A stretch of DNA of 13,039 nucleotides from Betaproteobacteria bacterium UBA2293 (lineage in GTDB: Bacteria > Pseudomonadota > Gammaproteobacteria > Burkholderiales > Rhodocyclaceae). Both the position numbers and the translations under genes were made by a program. The stretch covers positions 1 through 13,039 of the forward strand of contig DDWF01000033.1 in assembly GCA_002345845.1 (NCBI GenBank), given 5' to 3'. A model generated the notes under the pieces. That model was not told the origin of the DNA and ran no database searches. It worked only from the letters and a program-made list of their open reading frames with translations. Below, piece after piece: positions 1-6,625 of this stretch; position 1 is the first letter of the stretch; every line of letters starts with the position of its first letter.

Positions 1-1
1 C

Positions 2-679
2 GCCGAACTGGATCAGGTCATACGCGATTTCCCGAAGGGACGCCCCACCGAGTTCAGGGTCGGCGTTGCAGACGCGATTCCAAAATCACTCGCGTATCGT
101 CTCCTGCGACCGGCCGTGCGCCTGCCCGAGCCGGTGCGGATCATTTGCCGCGAGTGGCGCCTTGACCGCTTGCTTGCCGAGCTTGCCTTGCATCGCCTCG
201 ATCTGGTGATCTCGGATTCTCCGGTTCCCTCGAACATCGACGTGCGCGCTTACAGCCATAAGCTTGGAAAGTCCGGATTGTCATTTCTCGCCCATCCCAA
301 GCTTGTCGGGCAGCTTACCGAGTCATTCCCCCGTTGCCTGAATCAGCTTCCGCTACTGTTGCCGGGGGAAGATTCCTCGATGCGACGCAAGCTTGCGGAA
401 TGGCTGGACAAAATGCGCCTTCAGGTGAGCATTGCCGGAGAGTTTGACGATGCCGCGCTCATGGTAGCCTTCGGTCGTGAAGGGATTGGCGCTTTTCCCA
501 TCCCCAGCGTATTGGTCGATGAATATCTGCTGTCCGGTGAGTTGCAGTTGCTCGGCGAAGCCAAACAAGTCCAGATCGAGTATTTCGCGCTGTCGGTGCA
601 GCGTCGTTTGACGCATCCCTGCGTGTTGGCCATCACATCCAGCGCCGATTGGGGCGTGCCAGATGAATCCAGGCGGTAA
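2..679 (+). CDS. nhaR: NhaR-like LysR-family regulator, C-terminal part (5' end outside window)
   Basis: The reading frame is open from the first bases of the window to TAA at 677-679, giving about 225 residues. No helix-turn-helix is present, so the DNA-binding N-terminus lies upstream. What remains matches the effector-binding region of LysR regulators of the NhaR type: FRVGVADAIPKSLAYRLL near the start, then LHRLDLVISDSPVP, then a later GREGIGAFPIPSVLVDEYL stretch. NhaR proteins are about 300 residues long and activate Na+/H+ antiporter genes in response to Na+. The regulated antiporter gene is not in this window, although an Mrp-antiporter subunit fragment lies 4 kb away. The stop is followed by about 170 bp of non-coding DNA and then a stress-protein pseudogene. 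A GTG at 116 is an internal codon, not the start. The subfamily call rests on recalled sequence resemblance. Confidence 0.85.
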   Translation, partial: AELDQVIRDFPKGRPTEFRVGVADAIPKSLAYRLLRPAVRLPEPVRIICREWRLDRLLAELALHRLDLVISDSPVPSNIDVRAYSHKLGKSGLSFLAHPKLVGQLTESFPRCLNQLPLLLPGEDSSMRRKLAEWLDKMRLQVSIAGEFDDAALMVAFGREGIGAFPIPSVLVDEYLLSGELQLLGEAKQVQIEYFALSVQRRLTHPCVLAITSSADWGVPDESRR

Positions 680-776
680 GTTACCCTCCGGGGGCGTTCC
701 TTGAGAACTGCTTGAGTTCCACCCCGAGGGCGAACATGTCGTCACATGGATGTTTGAGATTCAGTCAATCATGTTG

Positions 777-813
777 TTCGTAATTACCGTAGTGATGATT
801 AATTTATTACGAA
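777..813. repeat. 8-bp inverted repeat in AT-rich gap
   Basis: TTCGTAAT at 777-784 and ATTACGAA at 806-813 are perfect reverse complements separated by 21 bp. They lie in the most AT-rich part of the window (about 765-830). No coding sequence is visible in the gap from 680 to about 850. A dyad of this size and spacing could be an operator, for instance for the LysR protein encoded just upstream, or a by-product of low-complexity AT-rich sequence. Nothing after it resembles a U-tract, so a terminator is unlikely. Confidence 0.35.
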
Positions 814-850
814 TATACCGCATGATTGGGTTGGGCTAAATTGCCATCTG

Positions 851-1084
851 CGTGGCACAATCTGCGATTTTCCAGGAGATGCAAATGCAGGCGCTACGAG
901 AAAGCCCTCCGCTGGCGTCAACACTGTCATCAGCGCGTTGAACTTGCCCGGGCGTCCGGCATCCGCTATTTTCGAGGAGTCGAGGCGCCGCCAATCCGAC
1001 CTGATCGTCATTGGCAAGCATGGCGGCAGCATCGTCGAAGAACGCCTGTTGGGGAGTGTGACCCGGAACCTCCTTGTTCCCTGA
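851..1084 (+). pseudogene. Universal stress protein (UspA-family) remnant, frameshifted
   Basis: In frame 2, bases 953-1084 encode RPASAIFEESRRRQSDLIVIG followed closely by KHGGSIVEERLLGSVTRNLL, ending at TGA 1082-1084. This is the conserved UspA C-terminal block: a DLIV(I/M)GKHG strand-loop, then the LLGSVT nucleotide-binding motif. Just upstream, in frame 1, about 851-965 reads LRF, then YEKALRWRQHCHQRVELARA, which resembles the helix preceding that block. A frameshift or small deletion near 955-965 therefore separates the two pieces. The N-terminal half is missing and there is no usable start codon for the whole. UspA proteins are cytoplasmic stress proteins of about 145 residues. The fragment sits just upstream of the recombinase gene and its decay looks old. 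The C-terminal block is clear and the upstream half is less certain. Confidence 0.7.
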
Positions 1085-1100
1085 TTGAAAGGACGAAGAC

Positions 1101-3125
1101 GTGGAAAATATTCTTGCCGGCATGATGAGTCACGGGGGGGCATCCCTCGACGCGCTGGCGGCGCTGCTCCGCAGCCTGCGTCCCGGTTTGCGATCACCTC
1201 CGGCCGAGGCAAAGCTGCGGGATTTGATCGCATTGCTGACCAACCGTCCGGATTTGCGCGCTGCGCTGCGCACGGTCTTGTTGCGGCTGTTATCCGAGCG
1301 ACATGCCGTGATCCTGTTCGCGGCAGCGGGAATCTATCCGGAAACCGGTGTCTTTGCCGAGTCTTTGCGCCGTGTTTCACACAAGATACTGCCCGAGGCG
1401 GACGATGCCGCGCAGTTGAAGAGCGCCATCGATAGCGTTGTGTCGCGGCGCGACCTGGCGTGGATGGAGACGGTCTCCGCCGCGACCTGGGCTGACTTGA
1501 TTCGTGCTCTGCGCTTCGCCGAGGCCGATGATCTGACCGGCTTGAAACGGCTGAGAGCCGATCTGATCGAGGCGGCCAGGGTGGTCGCGCATCGAATCGC
1601 GTCAGCGGGACTGGAGGCGGAAATGCTGCGTCTCGATCCACGTCTCGAAAACCACGAATCGCCTTTTCTCGCGCTGTGCGGGGAGGTGCTGACCCTGACA
1701 CGCGAGATCGAAACCGCCACGGCGCCAGCGACAGAGGCCGTTACCGGATCGTACAAACACGTTCTGGTACTGATCGACCAGTGCCGGCAGACGATTGAGC
1801 GAGTGCGCCGCCGCGCCCAGCAGCAGGGGGCCAGTTTCCACCTGACGTTTCGCCTGCGGCGCTTGCTCCAGCATCTGAAGCGCCTCGAAACCCTGTCCGC
1901 CATCGCCAGCGCGCCAGACGGAGATGGCGACAGGGAACGACAAGTCGCCGCGCTCTGGGTCGAGCTCGCGACGGCCGAATGCCGACGCAACGATCTGCGA
2001 CGCTTCTGGCGTCAGAATACGGAGCTGGTGGCACTGCGCGTCAGCGAAAACGCCGGCAAGAGCGGCGAACACTACATTACCGAATCGCGCCCGGAATACC
2101 TGGCCATGCTGCGTTCGGCGGCCGGTGGCGGTTTCATCATCGCTTTCATGGCGGCAAACAAGATCTTCCTGGCGACGCTGGGTCTGGCGCCGCTCACCGA
2201 AGTACTGGCCTTCAGCCTCAACTATGCGCTGGGCTTCGTGCTCATTCACATGCTGCACTTCACCGTGGCGACCAAGCAGCCCGCGATGACGGCAAACGCC
2301 ATCGCCGCCGCCATCGAGGAGAGCCAGACCGGGCGGGAACGCACCCTGCAGCCAGTGGTCATCCTGGTTGCCCGGACGCTGCGCACCCAGCTGGCGGCCA
2401 TCCTGGGCAACATCGGCTTGGCGGTACCGACGGCGATGCTGTTCGGCCTGGCGATCTGGTGGCAAACCGGAAATCATTTTGTCGATCCCGACCGGGCGCG
2501 ACAGTTGCTCCAGGAAATCGATCCGATCGGTAGCGGCGCCGTGCTGTATGCCGCCGTGGCCGGCGTCTGTTTGTTTCTCGCTGGGCTGATTGCCGGCTAC
2601 TACGACAACTTGTGTGCCTACAGCCGCATTCCGGATCGCCTCCGGCAGCTCGTTTTGCCGCGCCGCCTGATCGGCAGGGCCCGCTGGGCGCGTTTTGCTA
2701 CTTACATCGAGAATAATCTGGGCGCCCTGGCCGGAAACTTCTTCTTCGGTTTTCTGCTCGGTGGCGCCTCCGGGCTGGGCATGTTGCTCGGCCTGCCGCT
2801 GGATATTCGCCATATCGCATTTTCTTCAGCCTTCTTTGGCTACGCGCTGACCGGGCTCGAATTTGGCGTGGCATGGCAAGTCGCCATGCTGGGCGTACTG
2901 GGTGTGCTGGCCATCGGCCTGACCAACCTGCTGGTCAGCTTTTATCTGGCCATGTGGGTCGGTTTGAAGGCACGGGGGGTGACGTTCTCGCAGCGGCGTC
3001 AGTTTCTGGCCGCGGTACTGCATCATTTGTGGCACGCACCACGCGAGTTCTTTCTGCCGCCCAAGCGCGAAAATCAGCCGCGACCGGCAAATCCGGAAAG
3101 CCTGCATGGAAAGGATTCATCATGA
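1101..3125 (+). CDS. gcr: Gcr-family membrane 'site-specific recombinase' (SpecificRecomb family)
   Basis: A 674-residue protein starts at GTG 1101, preceded by AAAGGA (1088-1093) at 7-nt spacing. The N-terminal half (about 1-335) is helical and soluble in character, rich in Arg and Leu. The C-terminal half has about seven hydrophobic segments (near 342-362, 366-387, 432-453, 478-500, 541-564, 571-590, 593-621). Recognisable conserved stretches include GGGFIIAFMAANK, GYYDNLCAYSRIPDRL (499-514) and ENNLGALAGNFFFGFLLGG (537-555), typical of the betaproteobacterial family named for gonococcal Gcr (Pfam SpecificRecomb). The recombinase label is historical. I see no tyrosine- or serine-recombinase catalytic motif, and the membrane topology argues for some other role. 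The stop TGA overlaps the ATG of the downstream cation ATPase (ATGA), so the two were co-translated. The gene appears intact. Confidence 0.85.
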   Translation: MENILAGMMSHGGASLDALAALLRSLRPGLRSPPAEAKLRDLIALLTNRPDLRAALRTVLLRLLSERHAVILFAAAGIYPETGVFAESLRRVSHKILPEADDAAQLKSAIDSVVSRRDLAWMETVSAATWADLIRALRFAEADDLTGLKRLRADLIEAARVVAHRIASAGLEAEMLRLDPRLENHESPFLALCGEVLTLTREIETATAPATEAVTGSYKHVLVLIDQCRQTIERVRRRAQQQGASFHLTFRLRRLLQHLKRLETLSAIASAPDGDGDRERQVAALWVELATAECRRNDLRRFWRQNTELVALRVSENAGKSGEHYITESRPEYLAMLRSAAGGGFIIAFMAANKIFLATLGLAPLTEVLAFSLNYALGFVLIHMLHFTVATKQPAMTANAIAAAIEESQTGRERTLQPVVILVARTLRTQLAAILGNIGLAVPTAMLFGLAIWWQTGNHFVDPDRARQLLQEIDPIGSGAVLYAAVAGVCLFLAGLIAGYYDNLCAYSRIPDRLRQLVLPRRLIGRARWARFATYIENNLGALAGNFFFGFLLGGASGLGMLLGLPLDIRHIAFSSAFFGYALTGLEFGVAWQVAMLGVLGVLAIGLTNLLVSFYLAMWVGLKARGVTFSQRRQFLAAVLHHLWHAPREFFLPPKRENQPRPANPESLHGKDSS

Positions 3126-4567
3126 CAAACCACAAATGGCATCAACTCGCCGTGGCCGAGGCGCTCTCCTTGCAGCAGTCCGATAGCGGCGGTTTGACGG
3201 CGGAGGAGGCGGCACGCCGACTGTCGGCGCACGGCCCGAACCGCCTGACGCCGCCGAAAAAGCGCGGGCCGCTGCTGCGCTTTTTGCTCCAGTTTCATAA
3301 CGTCCTGATCTATGTGCTACTCGGCGCGGCGGGTGTTACGGCCGCGCTGGGCCACGGGGTCGATACGGCGGTGATCCTTGGCGTGGTCGTCATCAACGCC
3401 CTGATCGGCTTCATTCAGGAGGGGAAAGCCGAGAAATCGCTCGATGCGATCCGCAACATGCTGTCGCTGCACGCCATGGTGATGCGCGACGGCCGGCGCA
3501 GCGAAATTGCCGCGGAAGAACTCGTGCCCGGCGATATCGTCCTGCTGGCTTCGGGCGACAAGGTACCTGCCGACCTGCGTCTCATCGAGATGCGCAGTCT
3601 GCGCATCGAGGAAGCGGCGTTGACCGGCGAATCGGAGCCAGTCGAAAAGTCGCCGGACGCCGTGGCCGAAGACGCGCCCATCGGCGACCGTACCGGCATG
3701 GCGTATTCGGGCACGCTGGTGGTATTCGGCCAAAGCAAGGGTGTCGTCGTCGCCACCGGCGATGCCACCGAGATCGGCCGCATTGGCCGCATGCTGGCCG
3801 AGGTCGAGTCGGTCGATACCCCGCTGCTGAAGCAAATGGCAGTGTTTGGCCGCTGGCTGACTGTGGGGGTGCTGATTCTGGCCGGTTTGACGATCGCCTT
3901 CGGCATGCTGGTGCATGGCCAGTCGGCGGGTGAAATGTTCCTGGCTGCCGTCGGACTGGCGGTCGCGGCGATCCCCGAGGGCCTGCCGGCGATCATGACC
4001 ATCACGCTGGCCATCGGCGTGCAGCGCATGGCCGGCCGCAACGCCATCATCCGCCGCATGCCGGCGGTGGAGACGCTCGGCGCCGTCACCACCATCTGCT
4101 CGGACAAGACCGGTACGCTGACGAAGAACGAGATGACCGTGCAGCGCCTGGCGACGGCCGATCAGTTCATCGACGTAACCGGTGTCGGCTATGCCCCGCA
4201 GGGTGGTTTCACGGTCGAAGGCCGGGAACTGGATCCCGCGACGCTTGCCGATATCGCCCGCATTGCCTTGTTATGCAATGACGCCAGTTTGCGCGAAAAG
4301 GATGATGAGTGGACACTCGAAGGCGATCCGACCGAGGGGGCCTTGCTGACGCTGGCATTCAAGGCAGGTCTCGACCCGCATTACGAGGCCGAGGCGCTGC
4401 CGCGCATCGACGTCATCCCCTTCGAATCCGAGCACCGCTTCATGGCGACCTTGCACCACGACCATGCCGGTCATGCGCTGGCCTTCGTCAAGGGCGCGCC
4501 CGAGCGCATCATCGGCATGTGCTCCATGCAGGGAACATGGCGCAGCAGGGTGGCGATGTGGGTCTGA
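3122..4567 (+). pseudogene. P2-type cation-transporting ATPase, 3'-truncated
   Basis: The ATG at 3122 overlaps the recombinase stop. An earlier in-frame start would lie inside that gene. The 481-residue product has an N-terminal cation-ATPase domain (WHQL at 6-9, HGPNRL at 37-42), the first transmembrane pair (about 55-100), the actuator-domain LTGES at 167-171, the M4 motif IPEGLPA (284-290) and the phosphorylation site CSDKTGTLT with Asp328. Part of the nucleotide-binding domain follows, including KGAPE (457-461). Similarity ends around residue 470 (base about 4530); TWRSRVAMWV and a stop follow. Family members are about 900 residues. The rest of the N domain, the P-domain TGD and GDGxND motifs and M5-M10 are all missing, so it should not pump. 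PEGLP is typical of P2 pumps (Ca2+ and related cations), but the ion cannot be assigned. A damaged second copy begins at the window end. Confidence 0.85.
3230..3265 (+). repeat. 36-bp direct repeat, copy 1 (inside ATPase gene)
   Basis: These 36 bases encode HGPNRLTPPKKR of the ATPase. They are identical, base for base, to the last 36 bases of the window (13004-13039). Identity at every third codon position suggests a recent duplication rather than ancient paralogy. Confidence 0.9.
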
Positions 4568-4640
4568 AAGTGCCTTGGCAGCATGTGTAAATACAAAATG
4601 CCAACTTTAGAAAATGCAGGTTTGCATGCGTGGATGGCGG
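4533..4640. other. Unrecognised AT-richer segment at the ATPase break point
   Basis: After the ATPase loses similarity (about 4530) there are roughly 100 bp that match no neighbour. The part from 4586 to 4630 is clearly richer in A and T than its surroundings and contains AAAATGC twice (near 4596 and 4611). No open frame here gives a recognisable protein. Its position between two broken genes suits the edge of a lost mobile element or other foreign DNA, but I see no terminal inverted repeat or transposase fragment that proves it. Confidence 0.3.
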
Positions 4641-4648
4641 GCGGCCCT

Positions 4649-4777
4649 CTAGCCGGGCGCGGGTCGGGTTGGGGCACCGAGGCTCGACAGATAAGCGACC
4701 AGCGCATCGATCTCGTCGGCTCCCAGGTCGCGATAGTCTTCCTTCATGACCGCGGCTCGCTTCGGCAGCTCGGCGTC
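4649..4777 (-). pseudogene. c-type cytochrome C-terminal fragment
   Basis: On the minus strand, about 42 codons ending at TAG (4651-4649) read DAELPKRAAVMKEDY, then RDLGADEIDALVAYLSSL, then a short Pro-rich tail. The pattern 'L(S/G)ADEIDALVAYLSSL' is the usual last helix of a class I cytochrome c domain, which packs against the haem. The CxxCH haem-binding motif and the rest of the protein are absent. The fragment ends abruptly where an MrpF-like frame begins on the opposite strand. It is therefore one piece of a mosaic of broken genes. The cytochrome subtype cannot be told from so little. Confidence 0.6.
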
Positions 4778-5187
4778 GACGCATGAGCGGTCTCTATCTC
4801 GCCGTCGCGCTGTTCCCGCTCGGCAATCTGGTGATTGCCCTGCTGGCGGCGGCGCGCGGTCCGACGGCGGCCGACCGCATGCTGATGGCCCTGTTGTTCG
4901 GCTCTACCGGCACGGGCATACTCGTTTTGCTGGCGCATGCGCCACACCGTCGCGCTCGAAACCGCTAGCGTGCCGGTCTTGTTCGAGCAGATCACCGTCA
5001 CCGACCCCAGCGTCTTCACGGCCTGCAGGCGCCGGTGGGCTTCGTCGCGGCCGAGGCCGGTCTCGAGCGCGATGCCCTGGTCCGTTAGCGTCTGCGCCAC
5101 GGTACGGGTATGCCAGGCCGGCGTTGCAGGGTTGGCGGCTCCGGGGTCGGGGCCGGACAGGTGGTCTGTCGAGCGGGTGGGTGTCAT
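4744..5187 (-). pseudogene. Second P-type ATPase remnant with internal deletion and Asp-to-Asn at the phosphorylation site
   Basis: Starting at ATG 5187 on the minus strand, residues 1-55 are the N-terminal regulatory region of a cation ATPase (WHTRTVAQTL near 25-34, then GLGRDEAHRRLQ). At residues 55/56 (base about 5022) it jumps to AVKTLGSVTVICSNKTGTL (56-74). About 260 residues that should lie between, including M1-M4 and the actuator domain, are gone. The catalytic motif should be CSDKTGT. Here codon 4981-4983 gives Asn69 in place of the phosphorylated Asp, and a usual Glu is Lys58 (AVKTLG); both are G-to-A changes. After residue 74 (base about 4966) similarity ends and the frame runs antisense over the MrpF and cytochrome fragments. 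It differs in sequence from the ATPase at 3122, so it comes from a paralog. It is almost certainly non-functional. Confidence 0.75.
4783..4968 (+). pseudogene. MrpF/PhaF-like Na+(K+)/H+ antiporter subunit fragment
   Basis: ATG 4783 opens a 61-codon frame. It has one hydrophobic segment (about residues 4-23), then ARGPTAADRMLM (24-35), then a second hydrophobic stretch to about residue 50. The (R)GPTxxDRxL motif between two membrane helices is the signature of MrpF/MnhF/PhaF, a small subunit (about 90 residues) of multisubunit cation/proton antiporters. Similarity stops after ILVLLAHA, and the last residues HRRARNR are out-of-family, so the third helix is missing. No ribosome binding site precedes the ATG, because the DNA just upstream belongs to the cytochrome fragment. 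No other mrp genes are in the window. It is probably a non-functional relic, although it fits the cation-homeostasis theme of the neighbours. Confidence 0.6.
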
Positions 5188-5238
5188 GACAGCGCTTGAG
5201 CTGGTGTCTCGGCGATGGATGCGCGCGCGGTGCGATAT

Positions 5239-6621
5239 TTAAAAGCTGCCGAACAAGGTGCCCAGCGAGATAAGTGCGACCAAGGCAATTACAGGGATCA
5301 CCACCGCCACCACGGCGATGTCCTGGTAGGCCTCGCGATGCGTCAGTCCGCACAGTGTCAGCAGCGTGATCACGGCGCCGTTGTGGGGCAGCGCATCGAG
5401 CCCGCCAGTGGCCACGGCCGTCACGCGGTGCAGCAGTTCGGGCGAGATGCCTGCGGCTGTGGCCATGGCCAGGTAGGTGGAACCCAACGTGGACAGCGCG
5501 ATGCTCATGCCGCCCGAGGCCGACCCGGTCATGCCTGCGAGCAGGCTGGTGGCCAGCGCCAGCGAGATCAACGGGTTGTCGCCGCCAAGCGTCACCACCC
5601 AGTCGCGGATCAGCACGAAGGCCGACAGCGACGCGATCACCGCACCGAACCCGACCAGGCTTGCGGTGTTGAAGATCGGCTTGAGCGACGCAGCCGCGCC
5701 GTCGTCGAGCGTCTGCGCCAGTCCCGTCCTGAGCCGTTGCCAATTCACCCCGACGAGGACCAGGCAAGACAGGGTGAGCGCGGCAATGATGGACCAGACC
5801 CCGCGCACTTCGGACACATCGGTCCGGCCGTATGCCGGCAGCGCCAGATACGCGGTGTCGAGCGTCGGGATCACGAGGAACGTGAACCCGAGGTTGAGTG
5901 CGATGACCAGCACCAGCGGAATCGACGCAACGCGCAGCGAGGGCGGGTCGTCTGTCGGCGGCGCGTGCTCGTCGGCATCCGGGTGAGGCCCGTAGCCCGG
6001 CCCCAGCGCCCGGGCGCGGCGTTCGAGCCACTGCCAGCCCAGGCCGAGCATGATCGCGCCGGCAATCACCCCGAGCCCCGGCGCCGCAAAGGGCGTGGTG
6101 CCGAAGAACGGCATCGGGATGGCATTCTGGATCGCCGGCGTACCCGGCAAGGCCGTCATCGTGAACGTGAAGGCTCCGAGCGCAATCGTCGCGGGAATCA
6201 ACCGCTTCGGCAGCCGCGCCTTCCGGAACAGCGCGGCGGCGATTGGAAATACCGCGAAAGCCACCACGAACAGCGACACCCCGCCGTAGGTCATCAGCGC
6301 GCACGACAGGATCACCGCCAAGATGGCGCGTTGCGAGCCCAGGCGGGCAACGATGCTCTGTGCCAGCACCTGCGCGCTGCCGCTGGCTTCCATCAGCTTG
6401 CCGAAGACGGCGCCCAGCAGAAAGAGGGGGAAGTAGCGTATTACGAACTCTCCCGTCGCCTGCATGAACACCTGCGTGTAGGTGCCGAGCATCGGCCCTT
6501 CGCCGACAGCGGCGGCGGCGAGAGTGGCCAGCGCGGGGGCGAGCAACAACAGGCTCACGCCCCGGTACGCCAAATACATCAACGCCGCCAGGGCGACGGC
6601 AATCACCACCATGCCGACCAT
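5239..6621 (-). CDS. GntP-family permease (organic acid:H+ symporter)
   Basis: This is a 460-residue polytopic inner-membrane protein. The ATG at 6621 is chosen because AGGAGG lies 9 nt upstream (6636-6631); an upstream in-frame ATG would run through the phospholipase gene. About a dozen hydrophobic segments span the protein. Family-typical stretches include YFPLFLLGAVFGKLM, then TYGGVSLFVVAFAVFPIA, then PGTPAIQNAIPMPFFGT in the first half, and GMTGSASGGMSIALS and GLDALPHNGAVITLL in the second. GntP members import gluconate or other small hydroxy-acids with protons. Pairing with a patatin-like phospholipase recalls betaproteobacterial loci that also carry 3-hydroxybutyrate dehydrogenase, so hydroxybutyrate is a possible substrate, by inference only. 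The gene begins 4 bp after the patatin stop and appears complete and co-transcribed with it. Confidence 0.85.
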   Translation of the reverse strand: MVGMVVIAVALAALMYLAYRGVSLLLLAPALATLAAAAVGEGPMLGTYTQVFMQATGEFVIRYFPLFLLGAVFGKLMEASGSAQVLAQSIVARLGSQRAILAVILSCALMTYGGVSLFVVAFAVFPIAAALFRKARLPKRLIPATIALGAFTFTMTALPGTPAIQNAIPMPFFGTTPFAAPGLGVIAGAIMLGLGWQWLERRARALGPGYGPHPDADEHAPPTDDPPSLRVASIPLVLVIALNLGFTFLVIPTLDTAYLALPAYGRTDVSEVRGVWSIIAALTLSCLVLVGVNWQRLRTGLAQTLDDGAAASLKPIFNTASLVGFGAVIASLSAFVLIRDWVVTLGGDNPLISLALATSLLAGMTGSASGGMSIALSTLGSTYLAMATAAGISPELLHRVTAVATGGLDALPHNGAVITLLTLCGLTHREAYQDIAVVAVVIPVIALVALISLGTLFGSF

Positions 6622-6625
6622 CGCG

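Noticed and set aside
684..730. Possible terminator after nhaR (CCCTCCGGGG with CCCCGAGGG)
   Set aside because: The stem has a bulge and a 27-nt loop, and no T-run follows.
1602..2813. 403-codon minus-strand frame opposite the recombinase gene
   Set aside because: The composition is rich in Gln, Arg and His with no recognisable motif. It is antisense to a clear membrane protein gene in GC-rich DNA, where such open frames are common.
2873..3121. N-terminal extension of the ATPase to 2873
   Set aside because: It lies inside the recombinase gene in another frame. The ATGA overlap at 3122 and the family's normal N-terminus set the true start.
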